In this document: in pieces, positions 1 through 7,922 of the stretch
Layout of the letters: every line of letters starts with the position of its first letter
How positions within the stretch are numbered: position 1 is the stretch's first letter
NCBI GenBank assembly: GCA_963770505.1
Contig: CAVYPR010000006.1
Coordinates: forward strand, 434,001-498,000
Source of the DNA: CAVYPR01 sp963770505
Lineage (GTDB): Bacteria > Actinomycetota > Acidimicrobiia > Acidimicrobiales > RAAP-2
DNA length: 64,000 nt
Direction: 5' to 3'
Notes under the pieces: model-generated
Databases searched by the model: none
What the model was told of the DNA's origin: nothing
Seen by the model: the letters and a program-made list of their open reading frames with translations, nothing else
Translations under genes and position numbers: made by a program

Positions 1-43
1 GCCTCCGGAGCCGGGTGCGCAGGTTCGAGTCCTGCCTGGGGCG
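1..43 (+). tRNA. tRNA-Arg (anticodon CCG), 3' part only
   Basis: The window opens inside the anticodon loop region of a tRNA. The loop reads CTCCGGA with anticodon CCG at 5-7, followed by the 3' anticodon stem GCCGG (10-14), a short variable loop, the T-arm stem GCAGG/CCTGC around TTCGAGT (19-35), acceptor strand CTGGGGC (36-42) and discriminator G at 43. This matches actinobacterial tRNA-Arg(CCG). CCA is not encoded. The 5' half lies outside the window. Confidence 0.9.
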
Positions 44-60
44 CACTGCCTGGGGCGCAC
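33..60 (+). repeat. Perfect 14-bp tandem duplication of the tRNA 3' end
   Basis: TGCCTGGGGCGCAC occurs at 33-46, covering the end of the T stem, the acceptor strand and 3 nt beyond, and again immediately at 47-60. Repeated tRNA 3' ends are typical of integration (att) scars, but a simple slippage duplication is equally possible. No integrase gene is visible in the window. Confidence 0.85.
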
Positions 61-340
61 TTTTCGACCCTCAGGACGGCCGCTCCCCGCCTTGGCGGCT
101 CGACGGGGACGATCTGCAACGCTGCGGCCCTCCCACGTGCCCGCTTGGCCCGAGACGCGAGGGCCGGGCGTTCCCACCCGAACGGAAGGCCGGGTCGATC
201 GGACCGCGTGCCCCCGACCGGGCTGCCCCCCCTCGCCGAGGGGCGAGAGCAGCCGATGCGGGTGCCCGGATCACGGCGACATCTTGGATAGCCTGCCGTC
301 GGGGCGATGGGGCGAAGCGGAACTGACAGGGGCTCGATCC

Positions 341-1069
341 GTGGCTGAGGGGGTGTCCGCGGGCGACGTGGCCGGTGAGATCTCTCGGCATCGCCAGCAC
401 GAAGCCGAGGCTCCGCACGACGGCGACGGTTCGCACGAGGAGGACGGGCCGCGGCGTCACGACCGAACCCTCTCCATCATCGAGGCGGTGCTGCTCGCCG
501 TCGTCGCCTTGCTCGCCGCCTACACCGGGTATGCCTCGGCCAAATGGAGCACCGAGTCGTCCGTCCGCCTGGCCACAGCATCGGCCGCTCGGACCGAAGC
601 GAACCGGGCCGCCTTGGACGCTCTGGACACCCGCAACCTCGATGCGACGACCCTCAACACCTGGTTCATCGCCTACGAGTCCGGAGACACGACGGCCGAG
701 GCAGTGGCGGAGCGACGCTTTCGCCCGGCCTTCAAGGTCGCCTTCGACGCATGGCTGGCCACCCATCCGTTCACGAATGCGAAGGCACCTCCCGGACCCA
801 CCTACATGGCGCAGTACAAACAACCCGAGCAAGCCATCTCCGCCTCCTTGGACAAGAAGGCCTCCGAGCAGTACGCGCTGGGGGTCCAGGCGGGCGCCAA
901 TTCGGACAACTATGTCAGGGACACGATCTATCTGGCCACGATCCTGTTCCTGATCGGCATCAGCGGCCACTTCCGTTTCTTCTGGATCCGGGTCGGCCTG
1001 GTGATGCTGGGAGGAGCGATGCTGGTGGTGGCCGTCGTCTCCATCCTCAGCGAACCACCCATCCCGTAG
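341..1069 (+). CDS. Three-TM membrane protein of unknown function
   Basis: This 242-residue protein is of no family I can name with confidence; a DUF4337-like architecture is possible. It has a charged His/Glu/Asp-rich N-terminus of about 45 residues, a TM segment at about 46-67 (IIEAVLLAVVALLAAYTGYA), an extracytoplasmic or cytoplasmic domain of about 120 residues, and two further TM segments near residues 192-210 and 215-235. The GTG start at 341 was chosen because AGGGG lies about 10 nt upstream and the reading frame further upstream is low-complexity Arg/Pro-rich translation. It stands alone between the tRNA and a convergent ferredoxin gene. Confidence 0.65.
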   Translation: MAEGVSAGDVAGEISRHRQHEAEAPHDGDGSHEEDGPRRHDRTLSIIEAVLLAVVALLAAYTGYASAKWSTESSVRLATASAARTEANRAALDALDTRNLDATTLNTWFIAYESGDTTAEAVAERRFRPAFKVAFDAWLATHPFTNAKAPPGPTYMAQYKQPEQAISASLDKKASEQYALGVQAGANSDNYVRDTIYLATILFLIGISGHFRFFWIRVGLVMLGGAMLVVAVVSILSEPPIP

Positions 1070-1243
1070 GGGCACCCGCACGGCATCGCCGCACGGCGCG
1101 CCAGCCACAGCGACGCCGCCACGTGCGGCCTCGGTGGTCCCGCCTCACCGTCGGGCGGCAGCCCAGAAGTGAGGGCGTCCCAGGTCCGGTTCCGGGCGAC
1201 CGACGGCCGATCTCGTGGTGTCGCCGGAGCGCACCATCGGCCA

Positions 1244-1546
1244 TCAGCCCCGTGCGCGTCCGACAACCCGGGGGTCACCCAGGGCGGAGGGAACGGGCCC
1301 CGCCTCCAAGGCGACCGGCTCGCCGAACTTCCACACCTCGAAGCAGAAGTCGGGGCAGACCTGCGCGCAGGCCTGGCAGGCGGTGCACCCGGCGCGCAGC
1401 TCGGGGTAGCGGAAGCCCCGCCGGTTGTGACGGCCGGTGGTCATCTCGAGCACCCCGGGGCGGCAGGCGTCGATGCACAGGTCGCACCCCTTGCAGGCTT
1501 CGACGTCGATGACCACGGTCCCTCGGGTGAGCACCCGCTCGTTCAA
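1244..1546 (-). CDS. 2x[4Fe-4S] ferredoxin, KorD-like
   Basis: This 100-residue ferredoxin carries two cluster motifs, CKGCDLCIDACRPG near residues 17-30 and CTACQACAQVCPDF near 54-67. They resemble the delta (ferredoxin) subunit of 2-oxoacid:ferredoxin oxidoreductases. A TTG start at 1546 is preferred because GAGGAG sits 8 nt upstream; an internal GTG (1534) is the alternative. The usual korA and korB neighbours are absent: the gene is followed by a convergent membrane-protein gene and preceded by a divergent SDR gene. It may donate electrons to another enzyme such as the Rieske oxygenase at 52.6 kb, but that link is speculative. Confidence 0.85.
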   Translation of the reverse strand: MNERVLTRGTVVIDVEACKGCDLCIDACRPGVLEMTTGRHNRRGFRYPELRAGCTACQACAQVCPDFCFEVWKFGEPVALEAGPVPSALGDPRVVGRARG

Positions 1547-1605
1547 CCGGCCAGCTCCTCGGCGTCGAACCAGCTTCCCATGCCCGGCGGCGCGGGTGCT
1601 CGGCG

Positions 1606-1611
1606 TAGGGT
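1606..1611 (+). promoter_or_regulatory. Putative -10 box (TAGGGT) for the SDR gene
   Basis: TAGGGT fits the actinobacterial TANNNT -10 consensus and would start transcription near 1618, giving a leader of about 34 nt that contains AAAAGGAG before the GTG at 1652. The same hexamer precedes the VOC gene at 53940. No clear -35 is seen. Confidence 0.4.
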
Positions 1612-1651
1612 GCTGACGCGCCGCCAGCCGTGCGGCAAAAGGAGAAGGTCG

Positions 1652-2419
1652 GTGGCAGGGGATCTGGGGCGGCTCGACCTCTCGGGCCGCGTGGCCGTCG
1701 TCACGGGCGGGGCCTCGGGGTTGGGGGCGTCGTCGGCCCGCCTGCTGGCCGAGCGCGGGGCGCGGGTGCTGGTGGCCGACCGCAACGCCGAGGGGGCCGC
1801 GGAGGTGGCCGCCGGCATCGGGGCTTCGGCGGTGCCTTTCGCCGTCGACGTGTGCCGGCCCGAGGAGTGCGAGGCCATGGTGGCCGCCGCGGTGGCGGCC
1901 TTCGGCGGCCTCAATATCGCCTGCAACTGTGCCGGCGTGGCCAATGGTGGGGGCACCGCGGTGGCCGACACCTCGCCGGAGACCTGGCGCCGGCTGCTCT
2001 CGGTCAACCTTGACGGCGTCTTCTACTGCATGCGAGCCGAGATCCCGGCCCTCCTCGCTTCGGGCAAGGGGTCGATCGTGAACATCGGATCGATCATGTC
2101 GGTGGCCGGGCTGGCCATCGCCGCGGCCTACACCGCCTCCAAGCACGGCGTGCTCGGCCTGACCCGCTCGGCCGCCCTCGAGTACGGCCACCACGGGCTG
2201 CGGGTGAACGCCATCGGCCCGGGCAATATGGACACCCCCATGACCACCGAGCCCTTCTCGATCCCGGCGGTGCGTGACGCCCAGCTTTCCATGCAGGCCA
2301 TGGCGCGCCTGGGGGAGCCGTGGGAGGTGGCCGAGATGGTGGCCTTCCTCGCCTCCGACGCCGCCTCGTTCTGCACCGGCGCCTGGTTCGGCGTCGACGG
2401 CGGCTACACGGCGCGTTGA
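1652..2419 (+). CDS. SDR-family NAD(P)-dependent oxidoreductase
   Basis: This is a 255-residue classical short-chain dehydrogenase. The cofactor-binding TGGASGLG motif is near residue 18, a CNCAG variant of NNAG near 91, the catalytic Ser is in NIGSIMS, and the catalytic pair is YTASK. The C-terminal GVDGGYTA is typical of 3-hydroxyacyl or steroid-type SDRs. The GTG start has AAAAGGAG 7 nt upstream, a strong ribosome site. It converges with the ACAD at 2433 (13 nt between stops). The likely role is oxidation of a hydroxyl to a ketone on an acyl-CoA or alcohol; the substrate cannot be read from the sequence. Confidence 0.92.
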   Translation: MAGDLGRLDLSGRVAVVTGGASGLGASSARLLAERGARVLVADRNAEGAAEVAAGIGASAVPFAVDVCRPEECEAMVAAAVAAFGGLNIACNCAGVANGGGTAVADTSPETWRRLLSVNLDGVFYCMRAEIPALLASGKGSIVNIGSIMSVAGLAIAAAYTASKHGVLGLTRSAALEYGHHGLRVNAIGPGNMDTPMTTEPFSIPAVRDAQLSMQAMARLGEPWEVAEMVAFLASDAASFCTGAWFGVDGGYTAR

Positions 2420-2432
2420 GCGCGCCCGGTGC

Positions 2433-3626
2433 TCAGCGCGCCGGCGCGCACCAGCCGGGCGAGACGGTGGTCGCCCCCCGCGCCACGCTCGAGCCGATGT
2501 AGTTCCGCTGGGCCTCGATGGTGCCCGCCCCGATGCACAGGCCCCTGATGTCGCGGTAGGCGCGTTCGAGCGGGTACTCCCGGCTGTAGCCGTAGCCTCC
2601 GTGGATCTGCATGGCCTCGTCGCAGACGAACTTGGCCGCCAGGTTGGCCGCCGTCTTGGCCATGGCCGTCTCCAGGGCCGGCGGCGTGCCCCCCGGTCCG
2701 GCCAGCCGCACCGCCCGGGCCAGGAGCAGCCTCGCCCCCTCGAGCTGCACCGCCATGTCGGCGAGCTTCCACTGGAGCCCCTGCAGCTCGGCGATGGGAC
2801 GACCGCCCACCACCCGCTCGCCCATGTAGGCCACCGACCGCTCGAGGGCCCCCTGGGCCGCGCCGACGCACATGGCGGCATTGCCGCAGCGCTCGTGGTT
2901 CAGGTGGGCCAGGAGCACCTTGAACGAGTCGTTGGTGGCCGGGTCCCCGGCCAAGAGCACGTCGTCGTCGGTGATCTCCACCCCGTCGAAGGCGATCTCG
3001 GCCTCGGTGGCGGCGTGGATACCCATCCCCTTGTGGCGGCCGGTCAGTTCCACGCCCTCGCGGTCCATGGGGACCACCACGGCCCCGATGCCCTTGGCCC
3101 CGTCCCCTCCGGGCCAGCGGCACCAGACCAGTACGCCCGCCGCGGCGTGGCCCAAGGTCGAGTAGTTCTTGTAGCCGTTCAACCGCCACCGGCCCGGCCC
3201 GTCAGCCACCAGCGAGCTGCGCATGTTCTGCACGGCCGAGCCGGCGTCGGGCTCGGTGATCCCGATGCTCACGATGGCCTCGCCGTCGGCCACCGCCGGC
3301 AGCCACCGTTCCTTCAGGGCCGGCCCGCCCAGGTGCTCGATGCCCCGCGGCGGGCCGTTGTAGGCGAGCTGGCAGCAGATGGCCGTCGAGACGTCGTGGC
3401 GGGCGATCTCCTCGAGGACGATGGAGGCCTCCACGTCGCCGAACCCCAACCCCCCCCACTCCTCGCCGATGGTCACCCGGAACAGGTCGGCCGCGGCCAG
3501 CGCCTTGATGGCCTCGTGGGGAACCTCACCGGTCTCGTCGCCTTGGGCGGCACGCGGCGCCACCTCGCGCTGGGCCACCTCGCGTGCCAGCTGGCGCAGT
3601 GCCGCCTGGTCCTCGTTCTCGGCCAT
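2433..3626 (-). CDS. Acyl-CoA dehydrogenase, LCAD/IVD-type active site
   Basis: This 397-residue FAD flavoprotein has the full three-domain ACAD fold. The middle domain motif GITEPDAGS is near residue 122, and the C-terminal helix region contains HGGYGYSREYPLERAYRD. The usual MCAD catalytic Glu position (IYEGT) reads IGAGT with Ala367, while Glu245 in LNHERCG sits where isovaleryl- and long-chain ACADs place their base. It should therefore be active by the LCAD-type geometry. The ATG at 3626 gives a full-length protein but its ribosome site is weak. It is divergent from the VOC gene across a symmetric -10 element. Confidence 0.92.
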   Translation of the reverse strand: MAENEDQAALRQLAREVAQREVAPRAAQGDETGEVPHEAIKALAAADLFRVTIGEEWGGLGFGDVEASIVLEEIARHDVSTAICCQLAYNGPPRGIEHLGGPALKERWLPAVADGEAIVSIGITEPDAGSAVQNMRSSLVADGPGRWRLNGYKNYSTLGHAAAGVLVWCRWPGGDGAKGIGAVVVPMDREGVELTGRHKGMGIHAATEAEIAFDGVEITDDDVLLAGDPATNDSFKVLLAHLNHERCGNAAMCVGAAQGALERSVAYMGERVVGGRPIAELQGLQWKLADMAVQLEGARLLLARAVRLAGPGGTPPALETAMAKTAANLAAKFVCDEAMQIHGGYGYSREYPLERAYRDIRGLCIGAGTIEAQRNYIGSSVARGATTVSPGWCAPAR

Positions 3627-3700
3627 CGGGTCCGCACCACCGGCACCGGCCACCGCGCACCACCTCCGAAGAGTCGAGAGCGTCTCGGCTCGCGGGGGAA

Positions 3701-3707
3701 ATAGTAT
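3701..3707. promoter_or_regulatory. Symmetric bidirectional -10 element
   Basis: ATAGTAT contains TAGTAT on the plus strand (3702-3707) and TACTAT on the minus strand (3701-3706), both fitting TANNNT. It lies between the divergent ACAD (start 3626) and VOC gene (start 3753) in an otherwise GC-rich gap, so one site could serve both directions. Confidence 0.45.
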
Positions 3708-3752
3708 CTGCCCGGTCGCCGACCCCCCGGCGGCCGGAAGGGTGGTGCGACG

Positions 3753-4184
3753 GTGCCCGAGGTGCCCAAGGTGCGGTTCAACTGGGTCGGCCTCGCCGTG
3801 ACCGACCTGGCCCGCAGCCGCCGCTTCTACGAGGGGCTGCTCGGCTTCACCTACCAGCGCGAGCTGGCGCCCCCCGACGAGGGCACCTCGACGATCTGCC
3901 GAGTGCCCTCCCCCACCAACCTCACCGCCGTCTACCTCGTGCTCGACGGCTTCGTCCTGGAGTTGCTCCACTGGGACCGCGAGGGGAACCCCCCAGCCGC
4001 CGAGCACCCGATGAACCAGCCGGGTCTCACCCACCTCTCGGTCACCGTCGGCGACCTACGGGGCATCGTGGCCAAGGTGGCCGAGTACGGAGGTACGGTG
4101 CTCGACGAGACCGACGTGGGGGCCGCCGTCTGCATCTGCGACCCCGACGGGCAGGTGGTCGAGCTCCTCGCGGGGCGCGCCTGA
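3753..4184 (+). CDS. VOC (glyoxalase/dioxygenase-fold) family protein
   Basis: A single-domain protein of 143 residues with the paired beta-alpha-beta-beta-beta modules of the vicinal oxygen chelate fold. The first module begins FNWVGLAVTDLARSRRFYEG and the second carries LTHLSVTVGD and the closing CDPDGQVVELL. The metal-ligand pattern is incomplete (no His in the first strand, His in the second, Glu at the end), so the exact reaction is open: methylmalonyl-CoA epimerase-like, lyase-like or a binding protein. GTG start with GGAAGG upstream. It converges with the thiolase gene at 4200. Confidence 0.85.
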   Translation: MPEVPKVRFNWVGLAVTDLARSRRFYEGLLGFTYQRELAPPDEGTSTICRVPSPTNLTAVYLVLDGFVLELLHWDREGNPPAAEHPMNQPGLTHLSVTVGDLRGIVAKVAEYGGTVLDETDVGAAVCICDPDGQVVELLAGRA

Positions 4185-4199
4185 GCGCCGAGCCCATCC

Positions 4200-5405
4200 T
4201 CAGGCGCTGGGCTCGGACCCCACCACGCTCACGAAGCTCACGCACTCGCCGGGGCCGCCACCCAGGTTGTGGGTGATCCCCATCGTGCGGCCGCCCTCGG
4301 TGACGGTCTTGATCTGGCGGTCGGGCGGGGCCTGGCGGCGGAGCTGCAGCCAGCACTCGAAGAGCATCCGCAGCCCCGAGGCGCCGATGGGGTGGCCGAA
4401 GCTCTTGAGGCCGCCGTCGGGGTTGACCGGGAGCTCGCCCTCGAGGTCGAACGTGCCGGCCAGCACCTCCTTCCAGGCGGTGCCCCGGTCGGCGAAGCCC
4501 AGGTCCTCCATCAGCACCAGCTCGGTCGGGGTGAAGCAGTCGTGAACCTCGGCCATGGCCAGCTGGCTGCGCGGGTCGGTGATGCCCGCCTGGTGGTAGG
4601 CGTCGCGGGCCGAGCGCACCACCTCCTCGAAGGTCGTGTAGTCGTACTCGGGGTCGATGGGCCCGGCGGCGGGGCCGGCCACGAAGCTGAGCCCCTTCAC
4701 GTAGAGCGGCGAGTCCGTGTAGCGGTGGGCGTCCTCCACCCGGCACACGATGGCCGCCGCGGAACCGTCGGAGACGCCGCTGCAGTCGAAGACCCCCAGC
4801 TCGCCGGCGACCCGAGGTGACTTGGAGATCGTCTCCATCGGCACCTCCTTGCGGAACTGGGCGCGGGGGTTGCGGGCCCCGTTGTGGTGGTTCTTCCAGG
4901 CGATGCGGGTCATGACCTCCTTCATCACGTCGGCGTCCACCCCGTACTTCTCGCAGTAGGACGGGACGAGAAACGAGAAGGTGGCGGGGGCGGTGAGCGA
5001 TCCCCCGGTCCCGTCGCCCACCAGGTGGATGCCGGTCAGCCCCGAGTAGCCCGAGTCCTTCAGCTTCTCCACGCCGATGGCCATGGCCAGGTCGTAGGCG
5101 CCCGAGGCCACGGCGTAGCAGGCGTTGCGGAAGGCCTCCGAGCCGGTGGCGCAGAAGTTCTCCAGCCGGCTCACCGGCCGGTAGTCGAGCTTGAGCGGGC
5201 GCGAGAGGGTGAGCCCGGAGTTGCCCGAGCCCATGGTGCCCAGCCAGAAGGCGTCGATGTCGTCCATCTGCACCCCGGCGTCGGCGATGGCGTCCACCGC
5301 GGCGTCGGTGAGCAGGTCGTCGGTCCCCTTGTCCCAGCGCTCCCCGAACGCGGTGCAGCCCATACCGACGATGGCCACCCTGTCCCGAATGCCGTTGCTG
5401 GACAT
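4200..5405 (-). CDS. SCP2-type thiolase (acetyl-CoA acetyltransferase-like)
   Basis: This 401-residue SCP-x/lipid-transfer-type thiolase keeps a nucleophile Cys in NFCATGSEA (about residue 93), a VHDCFTPTE motif and the His of FGHPIGASG; the C-terminal glycine loop reads HNLGGGPGECVS. A true thiolytic enzyme is therefore plausible, unlike the other two thiolase-like proteins in this window. The ATG at 5405 has GAAGGAGG 7 nt upstream. It follows the HMG-CoA-synthase/DUF35 fusion by 2 nt, so the two are co-transcribed and probably work as a complex. Confidence 0.92.
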   Translation of the reverse strand: MSSNGIRDRVAIVGMGCTAFGERWDKGTDDLLTDAAVDAIADAGVQMDDIDAFWLGTMGSGNSGLTLSRPLKLDYRPVSRLENFCATGSEAFRNACYAVASGAYDLAMAIGVEKLKDSGYSGLTGIHLVGDGTGGSLTAPATFSFLVPSYCEKYGVDADVMKEVMTRIAWKNHHNGARNPRAQFRKEVPMETISKSPRVAGELGVFDCSGVSDGSAAAIVCRVEDAHRYTDSPLYVKGLSFVAGPAAGPIDPEYDYTTFEEVVRSARDAYHQAGITDPRSQLAMAEVHDCFTPTELVLMEDLGFADRGTAWKEVLAGTFDLEGELPVNPDGGLKSFGHPIGASGLRMLFECWLQLRRQAPPDRQIKTVTEGGRTMGITHNLGGGPGECVSFVSVVGSEPSA

Positions 5406-5407
5406 TG

Positions 5408-6868
5408 CTACGCCTCCTTCGCCGGTGCCGGCTCGCCCGCGGCCCCGCCGGCCACCGGCCGGGCCTTCCAGAAGTAATTGTGCATCCCCTCGGCGGTGTA
5501 GAAGCGCCGGAAGGTCATCTCCACCCGGTTGCCGATCTTGACCGTGGCCGCGTCGGCGTCGGTCAGCTCGCAGCGGTAGCGGCCGCCGCCGTCGAAGTCG
5601 ACGACGACGCCGACCGTCGGCGGCGACATCGAGAAGGCCAGGTGGTCGATGGCGAAGGTGGCCACCACGCCCTTGGTGTCGGCCAGCCGCTCGGGCTCCA
5701 TCTGGTCCACCGACTTGCAGCGCAGGCAGACCCGGGTGGGGGGCATGTGCCGGAAGCCGCAGACCAGGCACCGGCCGGCCTCGAACCCGTACTTCCACCC
5801 CTCGCGGCGCAGCATGTTTGGCGCCCCGGGACGATCGGGCTCGGGTCGCCGGGGGGGCTCGCGCCGCAGTTGGCCGCGCCAGGTGAGGAACGAGGCGTAG
5901 GAGACGGCGTGGCCCGACCCGAGCTGCTCGGCCACCGTGGCCAGCCCGGCCTCGCCCCGGCGGGCCTGGGCCTCACCGAGGGCGTCGGTCGTCCTCCACA
6001 CCATGGCGTCGGCCCCGTCGGCCAGCTGCAGGGTGACGATCGTCTGACCGGGGGTGGCCCGCTCCAGGACGTCGGCCAGCAGGAAGCCGAGCTGGGCCGC
6101 GCCCAGGTTCCCGACCTCGGCGGCGTGGTCGGGGGCCAGGGCCGCCTCGGCCACCCCGAGGGCGGTGCGGATGGACCGGACGGCCCGGGTGTGCAGCCCG
6201 GTGACGACCAGGTGGTCGACGGACTCGGCGGTGAGGCCGGCCTGCTTGAGGGCGTCGGTGAAGACCTCCTGGGCCAGGGGGACGTAGGCGGTCTCGCCGA
6301 ACCGCTCCTCCCACTGGTGCGAGCTCGACTCGCCCGGCACCCGCCAGCGGTCGAGGAACTCCTCGCTGGCCGCGGCGCGGGCCACGAGCTCGGCCGCCGC
6401 CCCGTCGGGCACGAAGCCGAAGGCCACGGCCCCGTCCCCCGAGTCTCGCTCGTCGGCCCCCCCGGCGAGGCCGGTGCGCAGCTCCGAGACGACGGCCAGG
6501 GCGGGGTGCTGCCGGCCAGCCAGCTGCGCGGCCACGAGGGCGGCCACGCCCGAGCGGGCCGAGCCCACCAGGTCGTAGGCACCGGTGCGGCGGTCCAGCC
6601 CCAGGGCGGCGTGGATCGTGGTGGCGTTGGTCTTGTCCTGGTAGGCGGGCTCGGGGGTGGAGAAGTAGAGCTCCTCCACCGCGGCGGCCCCGCCGGCGGC
6701 GAGCGCCCGACGGCCGGCCTCGACCCCGAGGGTGGTGGTGTCCTCGTCGTAGGAGGCGACCGTCCTGGTCCCCCGCCCGGCCGGGGACCCCAGCGTCTGG
6801 CCGATGTCCTTGCGCTCCAGGCGCCAGAACGGGAGGTACACGCCCCAGGACCCGATTCCCGCTGCCAT
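5408..6868 (-). CDS. HMG-CoA synthase-like domain fused to DUF35 (OB-fold/Zn ribbon)
   Basis: A fusion of 486 residues. The first 330 or so residues have the HMG-CoA synthase/FabH thiolase fold (IGSWGVYLPFWRLER at the start, GNLGAAQLG near 254). The C-terminal 130 residues form a DUF35 module with a rubredoxin-like zinc ribbon, Cys367, 370, 381 and 384, and an OB fold. The segment that should hold the nucleophilic Cys reads YDLVGSARSGVAAL, with Ser/Ala instead of Cys, so classic HMG-CoA synthase chemistry is doubtful. The ATG at 6868 has GGAGAGG close upstream. A separate DUF35 protein bridges thiolase and HMG-CoA synthase in archaea; here it is fused and the thiolase is next door. Confidence 0.85.
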   Translation of the reverse strand: MAAGIGSWGVYLPFWRLERKDIGQTLGSPAGRGTRTVASYDEDTTTLGVEAGRRALAAGGAAAVEELYFSTPEPAYQDKTNATTIHAALGLDRRTGAYDLVGSARSGVAALVAAQLAGRQHPALAVVSELRTGLAGGADERDSGDGAVAFGFVPDGAAAELVARAAASEEFLDRWRVPGESSSHQWEERFGETAYVPLAQEVFTDALKQAGLTAESVDHLVVTGLHTRAVRSIRTALGVAEAALAPDHAAEVGNLGAAQLGFLLADVLERATPGQTIVTLQLADGADAMVWRTTDALGEAQARRGEAGLATVAEQLGSGHAVSYASFLTWRGQLRREPPRRPEPDRPGAPNMLRREGWKYGFEAGRCLVCGFRHMPPTRVCLRCKSVDQMEPERLADTKGVVATFAIDHLAFSMSPPTVGVVVDFDGGGRYRCELTDADAATVKIGNRVEMTFRRFYTAEGMHNYFWKARPVAGGAAGEPAPAKEA

Positions 6869-6957
6869 CGCCTCTCCGATCTCCCGGTACAGATCGCCGT
6901 CTGCCGGCGGCTGCCGGCGGTTCGGCGGCGCCGCGGCGCGGCGCGGCCCGACTGACG

Positions 6958-6963
6958 ATCCTA
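6958..6963 (-). promoter_or_regulatory. Putative -10 box for the HMGS-DUF35/thiolase operon
   Basis: On the minus strand the hexamer reads TAGGAT (TANNNT), about 90 nt upstream of the ATG at 6868, in the gap after the thioesterase gene. No convincing -35 is visible. Confidence 0.3.
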
Positions 6964-6980
6964 GGCGACGGGGCCGCGGA

Positions 6981-7835
6981 TCAGAACTTTGACCGGCCCC
7001 CGCCGTGGGGTCCCTGGCCTTCGGGGAAGGCCCGGATCATGTTCTCCTGGACGAAGGAGGCGACCAGGTTGCCGTCCTCGGAGAAGATGTCGCCCCGGCC
7101 GTAGGAGCGTCCCCGACCTGCGTACGGGCTGCTCTGGGCGAGCAGGTACCAGTCCCCGGCGTTCACCGGCTCGTGGAAGCTGAGCGTGTGGGAGAGGACG
7201 CTGGTGGAGATCGAGACGTGAGCCATCGACTGCCCCACGCCCTCGTGGGGCCGCATGGCCGTGCCGATCAGGAACCCGTCGGTGGCGTAGGAGAGGAGCG
7301 CCTGGCCGAGCACCCCGGTGGCCTCGGCCCCGGGGAACCGGCTCCACACGAACAGCTCGGCCGGCCCCACCGCGTCGGGGTCGGCCAGGTCCACCCCGCC
7401 GACCACCCTGATCTCCCAGAAGTCCTCGCCGTGCGCGGAGGGCACCGCGTCGGCCGGGCCGGCCACGGCCGGCGGCTCGGCTCCGTGGCGGACGAGATCG
7501 GGCTCGCCCGCGCTGAGCAGCACCAGGGAACGGGTACACAGCCGCTCACCCTGGCGGACGGTCACCGTGGCGCTGCCCATGGCCCGCCCGACGTGCATCG
7601 GCTCCACCTCGATGTCGAGCGGCTGGTCGAGCGCGCCGCCTCTGGCGAAGATCGTGTGCACCGAGCGCACGTCCTTGGTCGGGTCGACCGTGGCGCCGGC
7701 CACGATGGTCTGGGCCAGCAGCTGGCCCCCGAAGACGACCCCGCCGAGCCCGGCGACGAAGTTCTGCGCCACGAAGCGCCCCTCACCGACGGGCTCGAGC
7801 TCGAGCACCGCCAGCAACTCGTCGAGCTTGCCCAC
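6981..7835 (-). CDS. Acyl-CoA thioesterase II (TesB-like double hot-dog)
   Basis: This 284-residue protein is the normal length for TesB/ACOT8 double hot-dog thioesterases, which hydrolyse medium- and long-chain acyl-CoA. The N-terminal domain has FVAGLGGVVFGGQLLAQ. The C-terminal domain has YATDGFLIGTA, with the Asp expected for the catalytic network, SHTLSFHEP and the closing VASFVQENMIR with the expected Gln. GTG at 7835 is the best start, giving VGKLDELLAV, but no strong ribosome site is seen. It probably releases CoA from dead-end acyl-CoAs of the surrounding pathways. Confidence 0.9.
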   Translation of the reverse strand: MGKLDELLAVLELEPVGEGRFVAQNFVAGLGGVVFGGQLLAQTIVAGATVDPTKDVRSVHTIFARGGALDQPLDIEVEPMHVGRAMGSATVTVRQGERLCTRSLVLLSAGEPDLVRHGAEPPAVAGPADAVPSAHGEDFWEIRVVGGVDLADPDAVGPAELFVWSRFPGAEATGVLGQALLSYATDGFLIGTAMRPHEGVGQSMAHVSISTSVLSHTLSFHEPVNAGDWYLLAQSSPYAGRGRSYGRGDIFSEDGNLVASFVQENMIRAFPEGQGPHGGGRSKF

Positions 7836-7886
7836 GGCGGGGATGATGGCACACCGCCGGTGCGGCCGTCCCGCCGAGGCCGGCGG

Positions 7887-7892
7887 TACTCT
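7887..7892 (+). promoter_or_regulatory. Putative -10 box (TACTCT) for the esterase gene
   Basis: TACTCT lies 30 nt before the GTG at 7923; the implied leader of about 24 nt contains AGGGGA. The identical hexamer is used at 8923, there only 6 nt before its start codon. Confidence 0.45.
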
Positions 7893-7922
7893 CGGTCCCC
7901 TTCGCGACCACCAGGGGACCAG

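Noticed and set aside
1..340. Integrated element next to the tRNA
   Set aside because: Despite the 14-bp duplication there is no integrase, excisionase or phage gene in the window, so no mobile element is annotated.
6901..6920. Tandem CTGCCGGCGG repeat upstream of the HMGS-DUF35 gene
   Set aside because: Simple GC-rich 10-bp repetition without symmetry or recurrence; no role can be argued.
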